DNA of 42,797 bases from NCBI GenBank assembly GCA_023480665.1, contig JAMCWR010000044.1, positions 1 to 42,797 on the forward strand, read 5' to 3'. The translations under genes and the position numbers were made by a program. Below, piece by piece: positions 1-8,431 of this stretch. The DNA is from Gammaproteobacteria bacterium (GTDB lineage: Bacteria; Pseudomonadota; Gammaproteobacteria; UBA9339). Below the pieces are notes generated by a model. The model saw only the letters and a list, made by a program, of their open reading frames with translations, was not told the DNA's origin and made no database searches. Position 1 is the stretch's first letter, and each line of letters starts with the position of its first letter.

Positions 1-775
1 TAAGTGTGGAAGATTTGATGTCAATCAAGGTAAAACATTTTAATAGGTAATTATAAAATACAAGATCAATATAAAAATGACTTGTTTCAGTGCTAATACG
101 GAATTGTCTACCTACAAAAGAAAAACCTTTTCCAGCTTCTAATAAGAATTTAGATAAATTATTAATAATTGCATTTTCTATTTCTTTCTCTTTTGGTTGC
201 GGAATTTGAGGAACATTTAAAAATTCCAGTACATATGGGTCCTTAATAAAATCATGAGTTGACAATTTCTCAAATCTAGATAGTTTTGCTACTTCATTTT
301 GTTTGCTTTTTGAGGATAATAAACGCTCATAGTAGTGTGTATTAATATTCCTCTGAAGTTGTCTAGCACTCCATTGTTGTGTTCTTGCTTCTTCTAAGTA
401 ATAATTTCTCGCATTTTGATTATTAACTCTCATAATCAAACGCAATACCGACCAATTTAATTCTCTACACAGTGTGTAGAGAATCTCTTGCTTGGGGAAA
501 GTTAAGTAAAATTGTCTAAAATTCCAAAGATTGGCATATGAAAACCCTTTGCCTAATTCAGATGTTAAGGCTTTTGATAATCCAATTATCAGATATTCTC
601 CATACTCTGCTTTAGCATTCCCTTTTTGCTCTTCTTCAACAATTCGTTGCCCAATTAACCAATAAGCCTCAACCATGGACGTATTCACTGCAGAATAAGC
701 TTTTTGTCTTGCCCTGCTCAAAATATCTTTAATATCTAAATAAAAACCACTCAAATCATTCATATATGGAACCAT
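1..775 (-). CDS. YhcG/DUF1016-family PDDEXK nuclease (partial, runs off left edge)
   Basis: I translated the minus strand by hand; 258 codons are open from an ATG at 775 (alternative ATG at 763) to the window edge. Residues 5-150 resemble the DUF1016 N-terminal domain, including a segment around RELNWSVLRLIMRV (about 105-117) and WSARQLQRNI (135-144). Residues 220-258 carry the start of the PD-(D/E)XK-like nuclease core: FYIDLVFYN followed by LIDIK. Family members are usually about 340-380 aa, so roughly the last 100 residues lie outside the window. YhcG-type proteins are putative nucleases often found in accessory DNA and near restriction systems; their exact role is unsettled. The start codon is only 13 nt past the encoded CCA of the co-directional tRNA-Arg and no clear ribosome-binding site is visible. 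Confidence 0.85.
   Translation of the reverse strand, partial: MVPYMNDLSGFYLDIKDILSRARQKAYSAVNTSMVEAYWLIGQRIVEEEQKGNAKAEYGEYLIIGLSKALTSELGKGFSYANLWNFRQFYLTFPKQEILYTLCRELNWSVLRLIMRVNNQNARNYYLEEARTQQWSARQLQRNINTHYYERLLSSKSKQNEVAKLSRFEKLSTHDFIKDPYVLEFLNVPQIPQPKEKEIENAIINNLSKFLLEAGKGFSFVGRQFRISTETSHFYIDLVFYNYLLKCFTLIDIKSSTL
461..483. repeat. 23-bp inverted repeat inside the yhcG-like gene
   Basis: The sequence has two perfect 10-bp arms (TTCTCTACAC and its complement) around a 3-nt centre. It lies within the coding frame of the DUF1016 protein, between the FPKQE and RELNW segments, and does not break the frame. It could be a protein-binding or hairpin site, or chance. Confidence 0.4.
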
Positions 776-788
776 ATTTAAATTTATC

Positions 789-865
789 TGGCGCGCCCGG
801 AGGGATTTGAACCCCCGACACTCTGGTTCGAAGCCAGATACTCTATCCAACTGAGCTACGGGCGC
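789..865 (-). tRNA. tRNA-Arg (anticodon TCG)
   Basis: On the minus strand the gene folds as a standard cloverleaf: acceptor GCGCCCG pairs with CGGGCGC, the D arm is AGCTCAGTTGG..., the anticodon loop CTTCGAA sits on a TCTGG/CCAGA stem, and the T arm is GGGGGTTCAAATCCCTCC. The anticodon TCG reads CGA and other CGN arginine codons. A discriminator G and a genomically encoded CCA (complement of 789-791) are present. Confidence 0.95.
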
Positions 866-1352
866 ATATTCACGTTTCATGCAGCAAACACATTTCCTGT
901 TCTTGTCATCCATGACGCACCGACCCGGCCCGCCTCCTGGCGGGCGCTCGGCGGCGCAAAACTTCGTTTTGCGAAAACCCCGCCTCGCCCAACTGAGCTG
1001 CGGGCGCTTTTAAAAGCAATTAATAATTAAAAATTAATAATTATTAATTATTGAGTTAAATAATTAATTGTAGGTTGGGTCAAGCGCGCGTTTTTTGCGT
1101 GCGGACCCAACGCTTTTTTATTTTTATTTGAAAAACGTTAGATCGATGCAAAAAAGCAAAAGCTTGTACTTGACAACCTATCTACCCACCTATTATCTAT
1201 TGTACCCATTATGCAGGAAAGGTGGGTTCGGTCAAGTGCATCAACCCGTCATGATTCTACCAAGGATTGCGCCAATTGAGTATTGTTAGAATAAACTAGA
1301 ATTAAACTAAGGTTGGCTATAAAATTATATTTTAATTATTCTTATAATTTGT
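866..1352. repeat. Repeat-rich non-coding spacer with tRNA fragment and hairpins
   Basis: No convincing gene is seen here. Positions 988-1007 (minus) match the first 20 nt of the neighbouring tRNA-Arg with one difference and then diverge, so this is a 5' tRNA fragment. Two GC-rich hairpins follow: 928-945 (GCCCGCC/GGCGGGC, 4-nt loop) and 955-973 (CGCAAAAC/GTTTTGCG, 3-nt loop). AT-rich sequence fills 1010-1070. Positions 1074-1111 form a GTTGGGTC/GACCCAAC stem followed by a T-run; a related element occurs at 38960-39002. The stretch 1112-1352 leads into the next gene and contains TTGACA (1170-1175) with TATTAT (1191-1196), a possible promoter with a short 15-bp spacer. Confidence 0.6.
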
Positions 1353-1775
1353 ATGGATAAAGACGCAGCTTTAAAACAATCAATGAATCTTGTGGCAGAA
1401 TCTAATATCGCATTTATTGGAAGTGTCGATGACCATAGTTATCCCAATATTAAAGCCATGTTAAAGATTGAGCACGACGGCTTAAAAAAATTTTATTTTA
1501 GCACAAACACTTCTGCAAAAAGAGTTAACCAATTTTTGCAAAATCCAAAAGGCTGTATATATTTTGTGAGCTTTAAAGAATGGAAAGGGTTGATGTTAAC
1601 TGGTGAGATGCTGGTGCTGCAAGATGCGGCGCTAAAACAAAAAATGTGGCGCGCTGGGTTTGAAAAATATTATCCAAAAGGAGTGGCAGATCCAGATTAC
1701 TCTGTGCTGCAATTTACGGCATTTAAAGCAAATTATTACCATCAATTGTGTAATGTTGATTTTGATATACCATAG
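1353..1775 (+). CDS. Pyridoxamine 5'-phosphate oxidase-fold (PPOX class) protein
   Basis: The 140-aa protein has the split-barrel flavin-binding layout of general-stress-protein-26-like PPOX proteins. It opens with an N-terminal helix, then AFIGSVDDHSYPNIKAML (about 20-37), FYFSTNTSAKRVNQFLQNPKGCIYFV (about 47-72), and the KGLMLTGEMLVLQD strand (78-91). Such proteins bind FMN, or sometimes F420 or heme; the substrate cannot be told from sequence, and nothing shows it to be the PdxH oxidase itself. The stop lies 10 nt before the hyuA start, so it probably heads an operon with hyuA-hyuB. No Shine-Dalgarno sequence is visible, and a TATAAT (1343-1348) sits just 4 nt before the ATG. Confidence 0.8.
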   Translation: MDKDAALKQSMNLVAESNIAFIGSVDDHSYPNIKAMLKIEHDGLKKFYFSTNTSAKRVNQFLQNPKGCIYFVSFKEWKGLMLTGEMLVLQDAALKQKMWRAGFEKYYPKGVADPDYSVLQFTAFKANYYHQLCNVDFDIP

Positions 1776-1785
1776 ACTAAAGCTC

Positions 1786-3852
1786 ATGAAAAAACTTTGC
1801 AGAATTGGTGTTGATATTGGTGGTACATTTACCGATATCGTAATTAAAAATGGCGAGCATATTCGCCACATAAAAATATTAACACGTGACTTAGAACAAT
1901 CACTCGCACTGACAAAAGCGCTCGAAGTGATTGCGCCACAAACTGCGCCAGCTGAATTTTTGCACTCAACCACACTTGTTACGAATATGCTGCTTGAGCA
2001 TAAAGGCGCAAAAACTGGTTTTATCACTACGCAAGGGATGCGCGATTTACTCTATATTGCCAGACATAAGCGCCCACTAAATTATGCGATCAGGCAAAAT
2101 ATTCCATGGCAACATAATGCGCCAGTGCCACGCAAGTGGCGTATTACAATTCCTGAGCGTGTTGATGCAAATGGGAAGGTTTTGGTCGCATTGGATAAAG
2201 TTGCTTTGATAAAAGCAGTAAAAAAATTAGTTGCAGATGGGGTTGAATCGATTGCGATTGGTTTTTTGCATGCCTATAGTTTTCCACAGCATGAACAACT
2301 CGCAAAGAAAATAATTCGCAAGCAATATGCGAATTTACCGATAACTTTATCTAGTGATGTGTCGGCACGTTTTCGTGAATACGAAAGATTCATTACAGCT
2401 GCGCTAAATGCTCGAGTTTTACCGCATACTTTTGCGTATTTGCAAAAGCTTTCAGCAAAAATTTACAATATTTGGCCGAAGTTAAAATTAACTGTGATGA
2501 CAAATACTGGTGGCCTAGAAACAGTGGATTTTGCATCGGCGAATTCGGGTGCGGTGCAAAATGTGCCAATTAAACTTGCGCTTTCTGGGCTTGCTGCTGC
2601 TGGTAATGCATTTAAAGCAATTGCAAAAAAATTATCTCTACCAAATTGTATTGGCATTGATGTTGGTGGCACAAGCACTGATGTGATCGTAATTAAAAAT
2701 TATAAATTAAATGAAGCGCCACTTGAGCAAAGATCTGTAGCTGGTTTTCCACTGCAAATTCCTCTACTTGATTTACATACGCTTGGCGCGGGTGGTGGTT
2801 CAATAATTTCTCGCGATGAATTTGGTGAGTTACGCGTTGGGCCACTGTCTGCAGGAGCAAATCCTGGGCCGGCATGCTATGGTTTTGGTGGTAAAGAACC
2901 AACGCTAACTGACGCTGCTTTGCTTGTAGGAAGAATGCCGCGTGATCTTAAATTAGCTGGCAGTATCCCGATAAATATTTTATTGGCGCAAAAAGTATTT
3001 GCAAAAAAATTTCATCAGAAGCGCTATATCGATATAGTTAAAATTGCGCTTGATGCTCTTTTGTTAGCCGAAGCAAATATTGCTTTTGCCATGCGTGAAC
3101 AAACTATTGCGCGTGGTTTAAATCCACAGGAAATGGCGCTAATTGCCGCTGGTGGTGCTGGTGGAATGCTCGCATGTGGGATCGCAGATATTTTAGAATT
3201 ATCTAAAGTTATTATCCCAGTTAACCCAGGCTTACTTGCAGCATGGGGTTTGCTTGTGGCGCCGCATACTCAAGAAAGTACGATTACAATTTTAAAAAAT
3301 TTGAACACTCTTAATGATTTTGAAATAAAAAAATATTTTGCAAAAGCTCGAGCCAAATTAGCATCATTTAAAGCTAAAACACAATTGCACTATATTGCTG
3401 CATTGCGTTATTTGGGGCAGGGTTTTGAAGTTGAAATTGAGCTAGCAGGAAAAATTCCCTCACTTGCTAAACTAAAAATCGCCTTTCATGCTGCGCATAA
3501 AAAAGAATATGGGTTTGCTTTAGAAGCTACAGATATTGAATGGATCGAGCTTAGCGCACGCAGAGTAAAATTAAGCAATATCAGCGTTGAAAATTTTTCA
3601 GCCGCTCAATCTTATTACTCTAGTGCTAACAAAAATAATCTTGTAATTTGGGATTATGCAAAAAATTTGTCACAGATTAAAAAGATTTCGGCAAAAATGT
3701 TTTATCGCAGTGATTTGCCGCGTGGATTTAAAGCAGCGGGGCCGCTTGTAATTACCGAACAAAGCGCAACAACTTATGTGCCGTGTGGTTGGCAATTAAA
3801 AGTTGTAGAACACGGGGTATTAATTTTATCGCGTCGGTCGAGTAAAAAATAA
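1786..3852 (+). CDS. hyuA: Hydantoinase/oxoprolinase subunit A (HyuA family)
   Basis: This 688-aa protein belongs to the ATP-dependent hydantoinase/5-oxoprolinase A family, which hydrolyses cyclic amides such as N-methylhydantoin or 5-oxoproline with ATP. The sugar-kinase/actin-like phosphate-binding motifs are clear: GVDIGGTFTD at the N-terminus and a second, IGIDVGGTSTD, near residue 290. LHTLGAGGGSI and GPGPACYG-like (NPGPACYGFGG) signatures follow. The open frame extends upstream to 1660, but that extension overlaps the preceding gene and is not conserved in style, so I chose the ATG at 1786. The hyuB partner follows after 20 nt. The actual substrate cannot be decided from sequence. Confidence 0.92.
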   Translation: MKKLCRIGVDIGGTFTDIVIKNGEHIRHIKILTRDLEQSLALTKALEVIAPQTAPAEFLHSTTLVTNMLLEHKGAKTGFITTQGMRDLLYIARHKRPLNYAIRQNIPWQHNAPVPRKWRITIPERVDANGKVLVALDKVALIKAVKKLVADGVESIAIGFLHAYSFPQHEQLAKKIIRKQYANLPITLSSDVSARFREYERFITAALNARVLPHTFAYLQKLSAKIYNIWPKLKLTVMTNTGGLETVDFASANSGAVQNVPIKLALSGLAAAGNAFKAIAKKLSLPNCIGIDVGGTSTDVIVIKNYKLNEAPLEQRSVAGFPLQIPLLDLHTLGAGGGSIISRDEFGELRVGPLSAGANPGPACYGFGGKEPTLTDAALLVGRMPRDLKLAGSIPINILLAQKVFAKKFHQKRYIDIVKIALDALLLAEANIAFAMREQTIARGLNPQEMALIAAGGAGGMLACGIADILELSKVIIPVNPGLLAAWGLLVAPHTQESTITILKNLNTLNDFEIKKYFAKARAKLASFKAKTQLHYIAALRYLGQGFEVEIELAGKIPSLAKLKIAFHAAHKKEYGFALEATDIEWIELSARRVKLSNISVENFSAAQSYYSSANKNNLVIWDYAKNLSQIKKISAKMFYRSDLPRGFKAAGPLVITEQSATTYVPCGWQLKVVEHGVLILSRRSSKK

Positions 3853-3872
3853 ATTATCTTTAAAAAGAAAGT

Positions 3873-5564
3873 ATGGCAAATAACAGCAGAAAAACCCATA
3901 AAAAATTAAGTATCCAAAACCAGGTTATTTATGGAGCTTTGCGCAGTCTCACGCGTGAAGTTGGCTCGAAATTAAAACGCGCCTCGTTTTCTTCGATTAT
4001 CCGCGAGTCTGATGATTATGGCGTAGCTTTAGTTAGTAGCGATCATACTTTAATTGCTGAAGCTGAAACTACTCCATTGCAAATGGGCCCGCTTGCCAAT
4101 TATTGCCGCGGCGTGTGTAATGTGCTTGCTCAAAATCGCACTGCAATTAATTCACGTGGTATTTATCTACATAATGATCCTTATCAAGGTGCAAGCCATA
4201 GCCCAGATATTGCAGCCATCGCCCCAATTTTTTTGGATGACGAATTATTTGCTTTTATTGGTACGGCTGCGCACCATCTTGATATTGGTGCTGCAGTTCC
4301 TGGTACTTGCATAGTTGAAGCACATGATGCATTTAGCGAAGGAATTAGGCTGCTTGCTTATCCAGTAGAATTAAGCGGTAAATATCTTATAAATAATTGG
4401 CAGTTTTTACATGACAATGTGCGTATGCCGGAAATTGTAATTGGAGATCTTAAAGCACAAGTTGCTGCATGTCATTTTGGTAAAAATAGATTTTATGAAA
4501 TTGTAAAACGCTATGGAAAACACAATCTAAAGAATGCTATCAACACACTAATGGAAGTTACTGCTGAGCGTATGTGTGAACGCATTCGCGAAATTCCAAA
4601 TGGAGTTTATCATGCAGAAGGTTTTTTAGATGGGTACACAGATAGAAATCAAGCCAATATTAAAATTGCGGTAACATTAAAAGTTCATGATGCAACAATT
4701 AGCGTAGATTTAACAGGTAGTGCACCGCAGCTTGATCATGCACCAATTAATATGCCATTTTATGGCACAACTGATATGGCAATATTATTAACACTCAGAA
4801 CATTGTTGTTACCAGAGTCAGAATATCCAGATTTGCCGCATAATTCCGGCCTTTATCAGCCAATCACTATTTATGCGCCAAAGGGCACAATCGTAAATCC
4901 AAATTTCCCAGCACCAACTATCGGGCGTTTTTGTGGTGGGCAGATGCTCGCAAATTTAATTGTTAAGGCGCTTGCTCCAGTATTGCCGCGCACAGTTTGC
5001 GCCGGTTGTTCATCCACAAAAGCAATTACATTTTCTGGTTTAAAAAAATCTGGGAAGCCCTGGGTGTATATGGATATTACTGAAGGTGCGTATGGCGGTA
5101 GTTTTGGTCAAGATGGTTTGGATGCAGTAGATATTTTATACGCCAATACCAAAAATAATCCAATCGAAGATATTGAAAATCATTATCCGCTACGAGTTGA
5201 ACGCTACGAATTACGCGAAAAATCTGCCGGCGCTGGTAAGTGGCGCGGTGGTTTTGGTCCAATACGTGAGACGCGTTTGCTTGAAGATGGTTTTGTCTCA
5301 ATTGAGGGCGATGGTTTTTTGCATCCTGCATGGGGAATAAACGGTGGTAAGCCTGGTAAAACCAGTGGCGTGCAATTAATCATGCCAAACACAAAAACCA
5401 AAGCTAAAACCAAAGCCAAAATTTTGCCTTCAAAATTAAATAATCTGCATGTAAAAAGCAAAACCGTTGTGCGCGATTTATGTCCGGCAGGCGGTGGTTA
5501 TGGTAATCCAAAATTCCGTGACAAAAAATTAATTCTCAAAGATCATGAAGATGGATTGGTGTGA
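3873..5564 (+). CDS. hyuB: Hydantoinase/oxoprolinase subunit B (HyuB family)
   Basis: This 563-aa protein is the HyuB partner of the upstream HyuA. Recognisable family blocks are SSIIRESDDYGVAL (about 40), HNDPYQGASHSPDIA (about 100), HHLDIGAAVPG, the VSVDLTG-like strand, and the C-terminal GGFGPIRE and CPAGGGYGNP segments. HyuA and HyuB act together as the ATP-dependent amidohydrolase. The protein stops soon after GGGYGNP (LKDHEDGLV), a little earlier than the family pattern, which normally continues with an EAA...YGV-like tail. A Lys/Thr-rich insert (TKTKAKTKAK) lies just before the C-terminal block. These are minor oddities rather than evidence of inactivation. Confidence 0.92.
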   Translation: MANNSRKTHKKLSIQNQVIYGALRSLTREVGSKLKRASFSSIIRESDDYGVALVSSDHTLIAEAETTPLQMGPLANYCRGVCNVLAQNRTAINSRGIYLHNDPYQGASHSPDIAAIAPIFLDDELFAFIGTAAHHLDIGAAVPGTCIVEAHDAFSEGIRLLAYPVELSGKYLINNWQFLHDNVRMPEIVIGDLKAQVAACHFGKNRFYEIVKRYGKHNLKNAINTLMEVTAERMCERIREIPNGVYHAEGFLDGYTDRNQANIKIAVTLKVHDATISVDLTGSAPQLDHAPINMPFYGTTDMAILLTLRTLLLPESEYPDLPHNSGLYQPITIYAPKGTIVNPNFPAPTIGRFCGGQMLANLIVKALAPVLPRTVCAGCSSTKAITFSGLKKSGKPWVYMDITEGAYGGSFGQDGLDAVDILYANTKNNPIEDIENHYPLRVERYELREKSAGAGKWRGGFGPIRETRLLEDGFVSIEGDGFLHPAWGINGGKPGKTSGVQLIMPNTKTKAKTKAKILPSKLNNLHVKSKTVVRDLCPAGGGYGNPKFRDKKLILKDHEDGLV

Positions 5565-5669
5565 TTTTTTTAATTGGGATCCTGTATATATTCGATTTTC
5601 TATAAATTAAGCTTATCTCGGGCACGCCATGTTTTTTAAAATAAAGCCAATAAAATCAACGTGATTTTT

Positions 5670-6623
5670 TCAACTAGCTGGGTCTGACACCGCTACTATT
5701 TTGAAGACTTGGTTGGCGTTGGTTTCGAGGAAGTTTGTGAGGTGGGTTTGATTTTTGCCGATGGCGCCAGTTAAATCTGGATTAGTTGGGCCATATAGGG
5801 TAATAGTTTTGACGCCAAGTGCTGCAGCAAGATGGCTAAAGCCCGTGTCAACCGCTACGATAGCGGCAGCATTTTTTAAGACTTTTGCAATTTCAGTGAG
5901 TGAGGATTTTGGTAAAACTATTACTTGTTCTGAAATCTTTGCAAGACGCAGTGCGCGCTCATGTTCCTTTGCATTGCCCCAGGGCAATTTAACTTTATAG
6001 CCTTTAGCGACCGCAAGCTTAGTTAACTCTTCCCAGTTTTTTTCTGGCCAAAGTTTATTGTCTTGGCTTGCTGCATGAATAAATACCAGATATTTTTCTG
6101 GAGATTTTTCGATTTCGCCAGCAGCAAATTTAATACCATAATCTAATGTAGCATCTTGGAATTGATAGCCAAGCGCCATGGAGAATAACTTTCGGATGCG
6201 GGTTATTGCATGAAGATTTTTTGCTACAGAAAATCTTTTTTGATAAAAAAGTGCCGCCGGTATTTCTCGCACTGAATTAAAACTATAACCGCAGCGCAAC
6301 CCAGTCGCAAACGCAGCAATCCAAGAACTTTTAATTAAGCCCTGCGCATCAATAATAAAATCATATTTTTCTTGCTTAAGTTCCTGTAAAAAATTTTTTA
6401 ATTCAGTGGAGCGCAGTGCTTTAAAAATATTTTTTCTTAAACGGCGAATTGCGAGTGGCATTACTTTACGTACTGCTGGGTGCCATTTTGGAATTTCGAC
6501 AAAACTTTCTTCCGCAACCCAATCAAAACAAATATCAGGATAGGCATTTTTTGCATCAGTGAGCGCTGGCAGAGTATGAATCATGTCCCCCATTGATGAT
6601 GTTTTGATAATCAAGACTTTCAC
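5670..6623 (-). CDS. waaC: Lipopolysaccharide heptosyltransferase I (WaaC)
   Basis: The 317-aa protein is a GT9 (ADP-heptose) glycosyltransferase that would add the first heptose to Kdo in the LPS inner core at the inner face of the cytoplasmic membrane. Supporting segments are the N-terminal KVLIIKTSSMGDMIHTLPAL, FDWVAEESF (about 35), IDAQGLIKSSWIAAF (about 93-107), and the ADP-heptose site VAVDTGFSHLAAALGVKTITLYGPTNP (about 258-284). Length agrees with E. coli WaaC (319 aa). Its start overlaps the waaF stop by 4 nt (ATGA), indicating translational coupling. Confidence 0.93.
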   Translation of the reverse strand: MKVLIIKTSSMGDMIHTLPALTDAKNAYPDICFDWVAEESFVEIPKWHPAVRKVMPLAIRRLRKNIFKALRSTELKNFLQELKQEKYDFIIDAQGLIKSSWIAAFATGLRCGYSFNSVREIPAALFYQKRFSVAKNLHAITRIRKLFSMALGYQFQDATLDYGIKFAAGEIEKSPEKYLVFIHAASQDNKLWPEKNWEELTKLAVAKGYKVKLPWGNAKEHERALRLAKISEQVIVLPKSSLTEIAKVLKNAAAIVAVDTGFSHLAAALGVKTITLYGPTNPDLTGAIGKNQTHLTNFLETNANQVFKIVAVSDPAS

Positions 6624-7636
6624 GCTATTTCCTCAATTGCAGTCAAAACTTTTTCTGGCGTTAAATTTTCCAGACAATGATAATGACCAAACGGGCATTT
6701 TTTTTGAAAACAGGGGCTGCATGGCAAATGTAAAGAAATAATTTTTGCTTTTTTACTCAAAGGCGGCGTGTAATTGCATGAAGATGAACCATATATTGCA
6801 AAAACATTGCAATCAACTGCCGCAGCAACATGCATTAAACCGCTATCATTAGTGATTGCAATTTTTGCGAGCGAGAGTAAATCCGCTGCTTCACCTAAAG
6901 TTGTTTTCCCAGTTAAGTCAATACAGGGAATTTTGCTTAAAGCTTGAATTTCTTTTGCAACTGGCTGATCATTTGGCCCACCAAAAATCCATATGGCATA
7001 ATCTTTAGCTGCAAAAGTTTTAGCAATTTCTGCAAAGTACTTGGCCGGCCAACGCTTTGCTGGGCCATATTCGGCGCCAGGGCATAATGCCACTATTTTT
7101 TCAGGTTTTTCTAAAACTAAGCGAGCTAAGACTGTTTTTTGCGCTGCTGTAGAAATTTCTAATTTTGGCCAGGGTATTGTTTGCGGCAATGGTTCATCAT
7201 GCGGCAAGCCTAATTGTACATAACGTTCCACCATTTTTACTAAAATGAATGGGTACAAAATTCGTAAATCATTTAATAAAAAAAACCGCATTTCGCCGCG
7301 CCAGCCAGTGCGCTTTGGGATATTTGCAAAAAATGGTACGAGGGCGGATTTTAGTGTATTTGGTAGAATAATTGCTTGCGAATAATTTTCTGATTTTAAG
7401 CTTCTGCCAAGCTGAAAACGGCCAATTAAATTTAATTCACCATGCCGAAACGGCCAGAGTAAAATTTTATCAACTTCAGGCATACGCTCAAGTAACTGGT
7501 GTAAATTTTGCAGAGCCAGTACATGCAATTCTACATCTGGTGTGCGATTTTTTAGAACTTTAAACAGAGATTGGGCCATTACTAGGTCACCAACCCAAGA
7601 CGGGGCAACAATAAGAATTTTTTTTGTTGATTGCAT
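6620..7636 (-). CDS. waaF: Lipopolysaccharide heptosyltransferase II (WaaF)
   Basis: The 338-aa GT9 protein would add the second heptose of the LPS inner core. It starts KKILIVAPSWVGDLVMAQSL, the classic WaaF N-terminus, and has CPGAEYGPAKRWP (about 187-199), the donor-site block ITNDSGLMHVAAAV (about 261-274), and the late Cys-containing segment LPCSPCFQKKCPFGHYHCL. The start codon lies only 5 nt after the hairpin of the terminator that follows the upstream barrel gene, with no room for its own promoter and no Shine-Dalgarno sequence. Expression therefore probably depends on read-through of that terminator, or on a promoter inside the barrel gene. Confidence 0.93.
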   Translation of the reverse strand: MQSTKKILIVAPSWVGDLVMAQSLFKVLKNRTPDVELHVLALQNLHQLLERMPEVDKILLWPFRHGELNLIGRFQLGRSLKSENYSQAIILPNTLKSALVPFFANIPKRTGWRGEMRFFLLNDLRILYPFILVKMVERYVQLGLPHDEPLPQTIPWPKLEISTAAQKTVLARLVLEKPEKIVALCPGAEYGPAKRWPAKYFAEIAKTFAAKDYAIWIFGGPNDQPVAKEIQALSKIPCIDLTGKTTLGEAADLLSLAKIAITNDSGLMHVAAAVDCNVFAIYGSSSCNYTPPLSKKAKIISLHLPCSPCFQKKCPFGHYHCLENLTPEKVLTAIEEIA

Positions 7637-7641
7637 AAAAT

Positions 7642-7667
7642 AAAAAGGCGGAATTAACCGCCTTTTT
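7642..7667 (-). terminator. Intrinsic terminator between barrel gene and waaF
   Basis: A 10-bp stem (AAAAAGGCGG/CCGCCTTTTT) with a 6-nt loop is followed on the minus strand by a T-rich tract that runs into the waaF start codon. It lies 12 nt after the barrel gene stop. It shares the GGCGG/CCGCC core with the terminator at 10206-10227. Confidence 0.8.
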
Positions 7668-7679
7668 TAATATTAATCG

Positions 7680-8279
7680 CTAAAAGTTAAATTTATAAAT
7701 AAAACCTAATGCGAAGAAATCCATGTTTGGCAAGCTGCCGTTTTTGAAAGTCCTTGAGGCAGAGATATCTAAGCCCATGTTTGGGATAAAGAAATAAGCT
7801 GCACCGATTGTAGCTTCTGGTGCGACTTTATAATGCGCATTTTGATCGGTGAAAAGGCCACCGCGATTAGTTAATGCACCGCGATGCACCAAGTTTGCGC
7901 CACCTTTTAAGTAGAAAGAAAAACCATAGTCAAGTGGGATAGAAATTTTGCAGAGTAAATCTAGGCCTTGTTGGATAAAGTCTTGTGTATTACCAGTTGC
8001 TTTGTCTTTAATTACTGGGCTGCCATAGTAACCATAGCCAAGCTCTGCGGCGATAAAATCTGTAAATGAATAACCAGCATAAAATCTGCCAGCGAATTTT
8101 CTGCTTTCAACATCATTTGTTGGTAATAAATATACAGTGCCAGAATAATGCATGTCTGACATACCAAGTTGACCGCCAATAAAAACACCGGAGCCTGTGC
8201 TGGTGAGGGGGTCATCGGCAAATGCGGTTGCAGATAAAATAAGCGTAAAAATACTCGCTAATAAAATTTTCTTGTTCAT
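7680..8279 (-). CDS. Small outer-membrane beta-barrel protein
   Basis: The 199-aa protein has a signal peptide (MNKKILLASIFTLILSATAFA, cut before DDPL) and alternating aromatic strands such as FAGRFYAGYSFTDFIAAELGYGYYG and FSFYLKGGANLVHRG, and it ends GFIYKFNF with the C-terminal Phe typical of outer-membrane barrels. It belongs broadly to the OmpA-like/opacity 8-stranded barrel group; no peptidoglycan-binding domain is present. The frame extends upstream to 8342, but the ATG at 8279 has a good ribosome-binding site (GAGGAG) and begins exactly at the signal peptide. A consensus-like promoter lies upstream. Confidence 0.85.
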   Translation of the reverse strand: MNKKILLASIFTLILSATAFADDPLTSTGSGVFIGGQLGMSDMHYSGTVYLLPTNDVESRKFAGRFYAGYSFTDFIAAELGYGYYGSPVIKDKATGNTQDFIQQGLDLLCKISIPLDYGFSFYLKGGANLVHRGALTNRGGLFTDQNAHYKVAPEATIGAAYFFIPNMGLDISASRTFKNGSLPNMDFFALGFIYKFNF

Positions 8280-8310
8280 GGCATCTCCTCTAACATTATA
8301 AATCTTGTAA

Positions 8311-8339
8311 ATAGTAGAATTAGAACTTGAATCTGTCAA
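8311..8339 (-). promoter_or_regulatory. Sigma70-type promoter for the barrel gene
   Basis: On the minus strand, TTGACA (8339-8334) is separated by 17 bp from TACTAT (8316-8311). The predicted transcription start is about 25 nt upstream of the barrel gene's ATG at 8279. Confidence 0.75.
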
Positions 8340-8431
8340 CAATACTGTGATTTTGCGGGTATAGCAACCGGTTTTAAGAAAAACTACACTGGAAAAGCAA
8401 TTTAAAAATTTTGATTTAGGAGGGTTTAATT

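Noticed and set aside
1095..1289. 64-codon frame on the plus strand
   Set aside because: It begins inside a repeat stem and has low-complexity, promoter-like sequence; no family features or ribosome-binding site.
1660..1785. Upstream extension of hyuA
   Set aside because: It overlaps the PPOX gene in another frame; the family N-terminus (GVDIGGTFTD) begins just after the ATG at 1786.
1786..5564. Acetone/acetophenone carboxylase instead of hydantoinase/oxoprolinase
   Set aside because: Those complexes need extra subunits; only the two-gene HyuA-HyuB pair is present, so the broader family name is safer.
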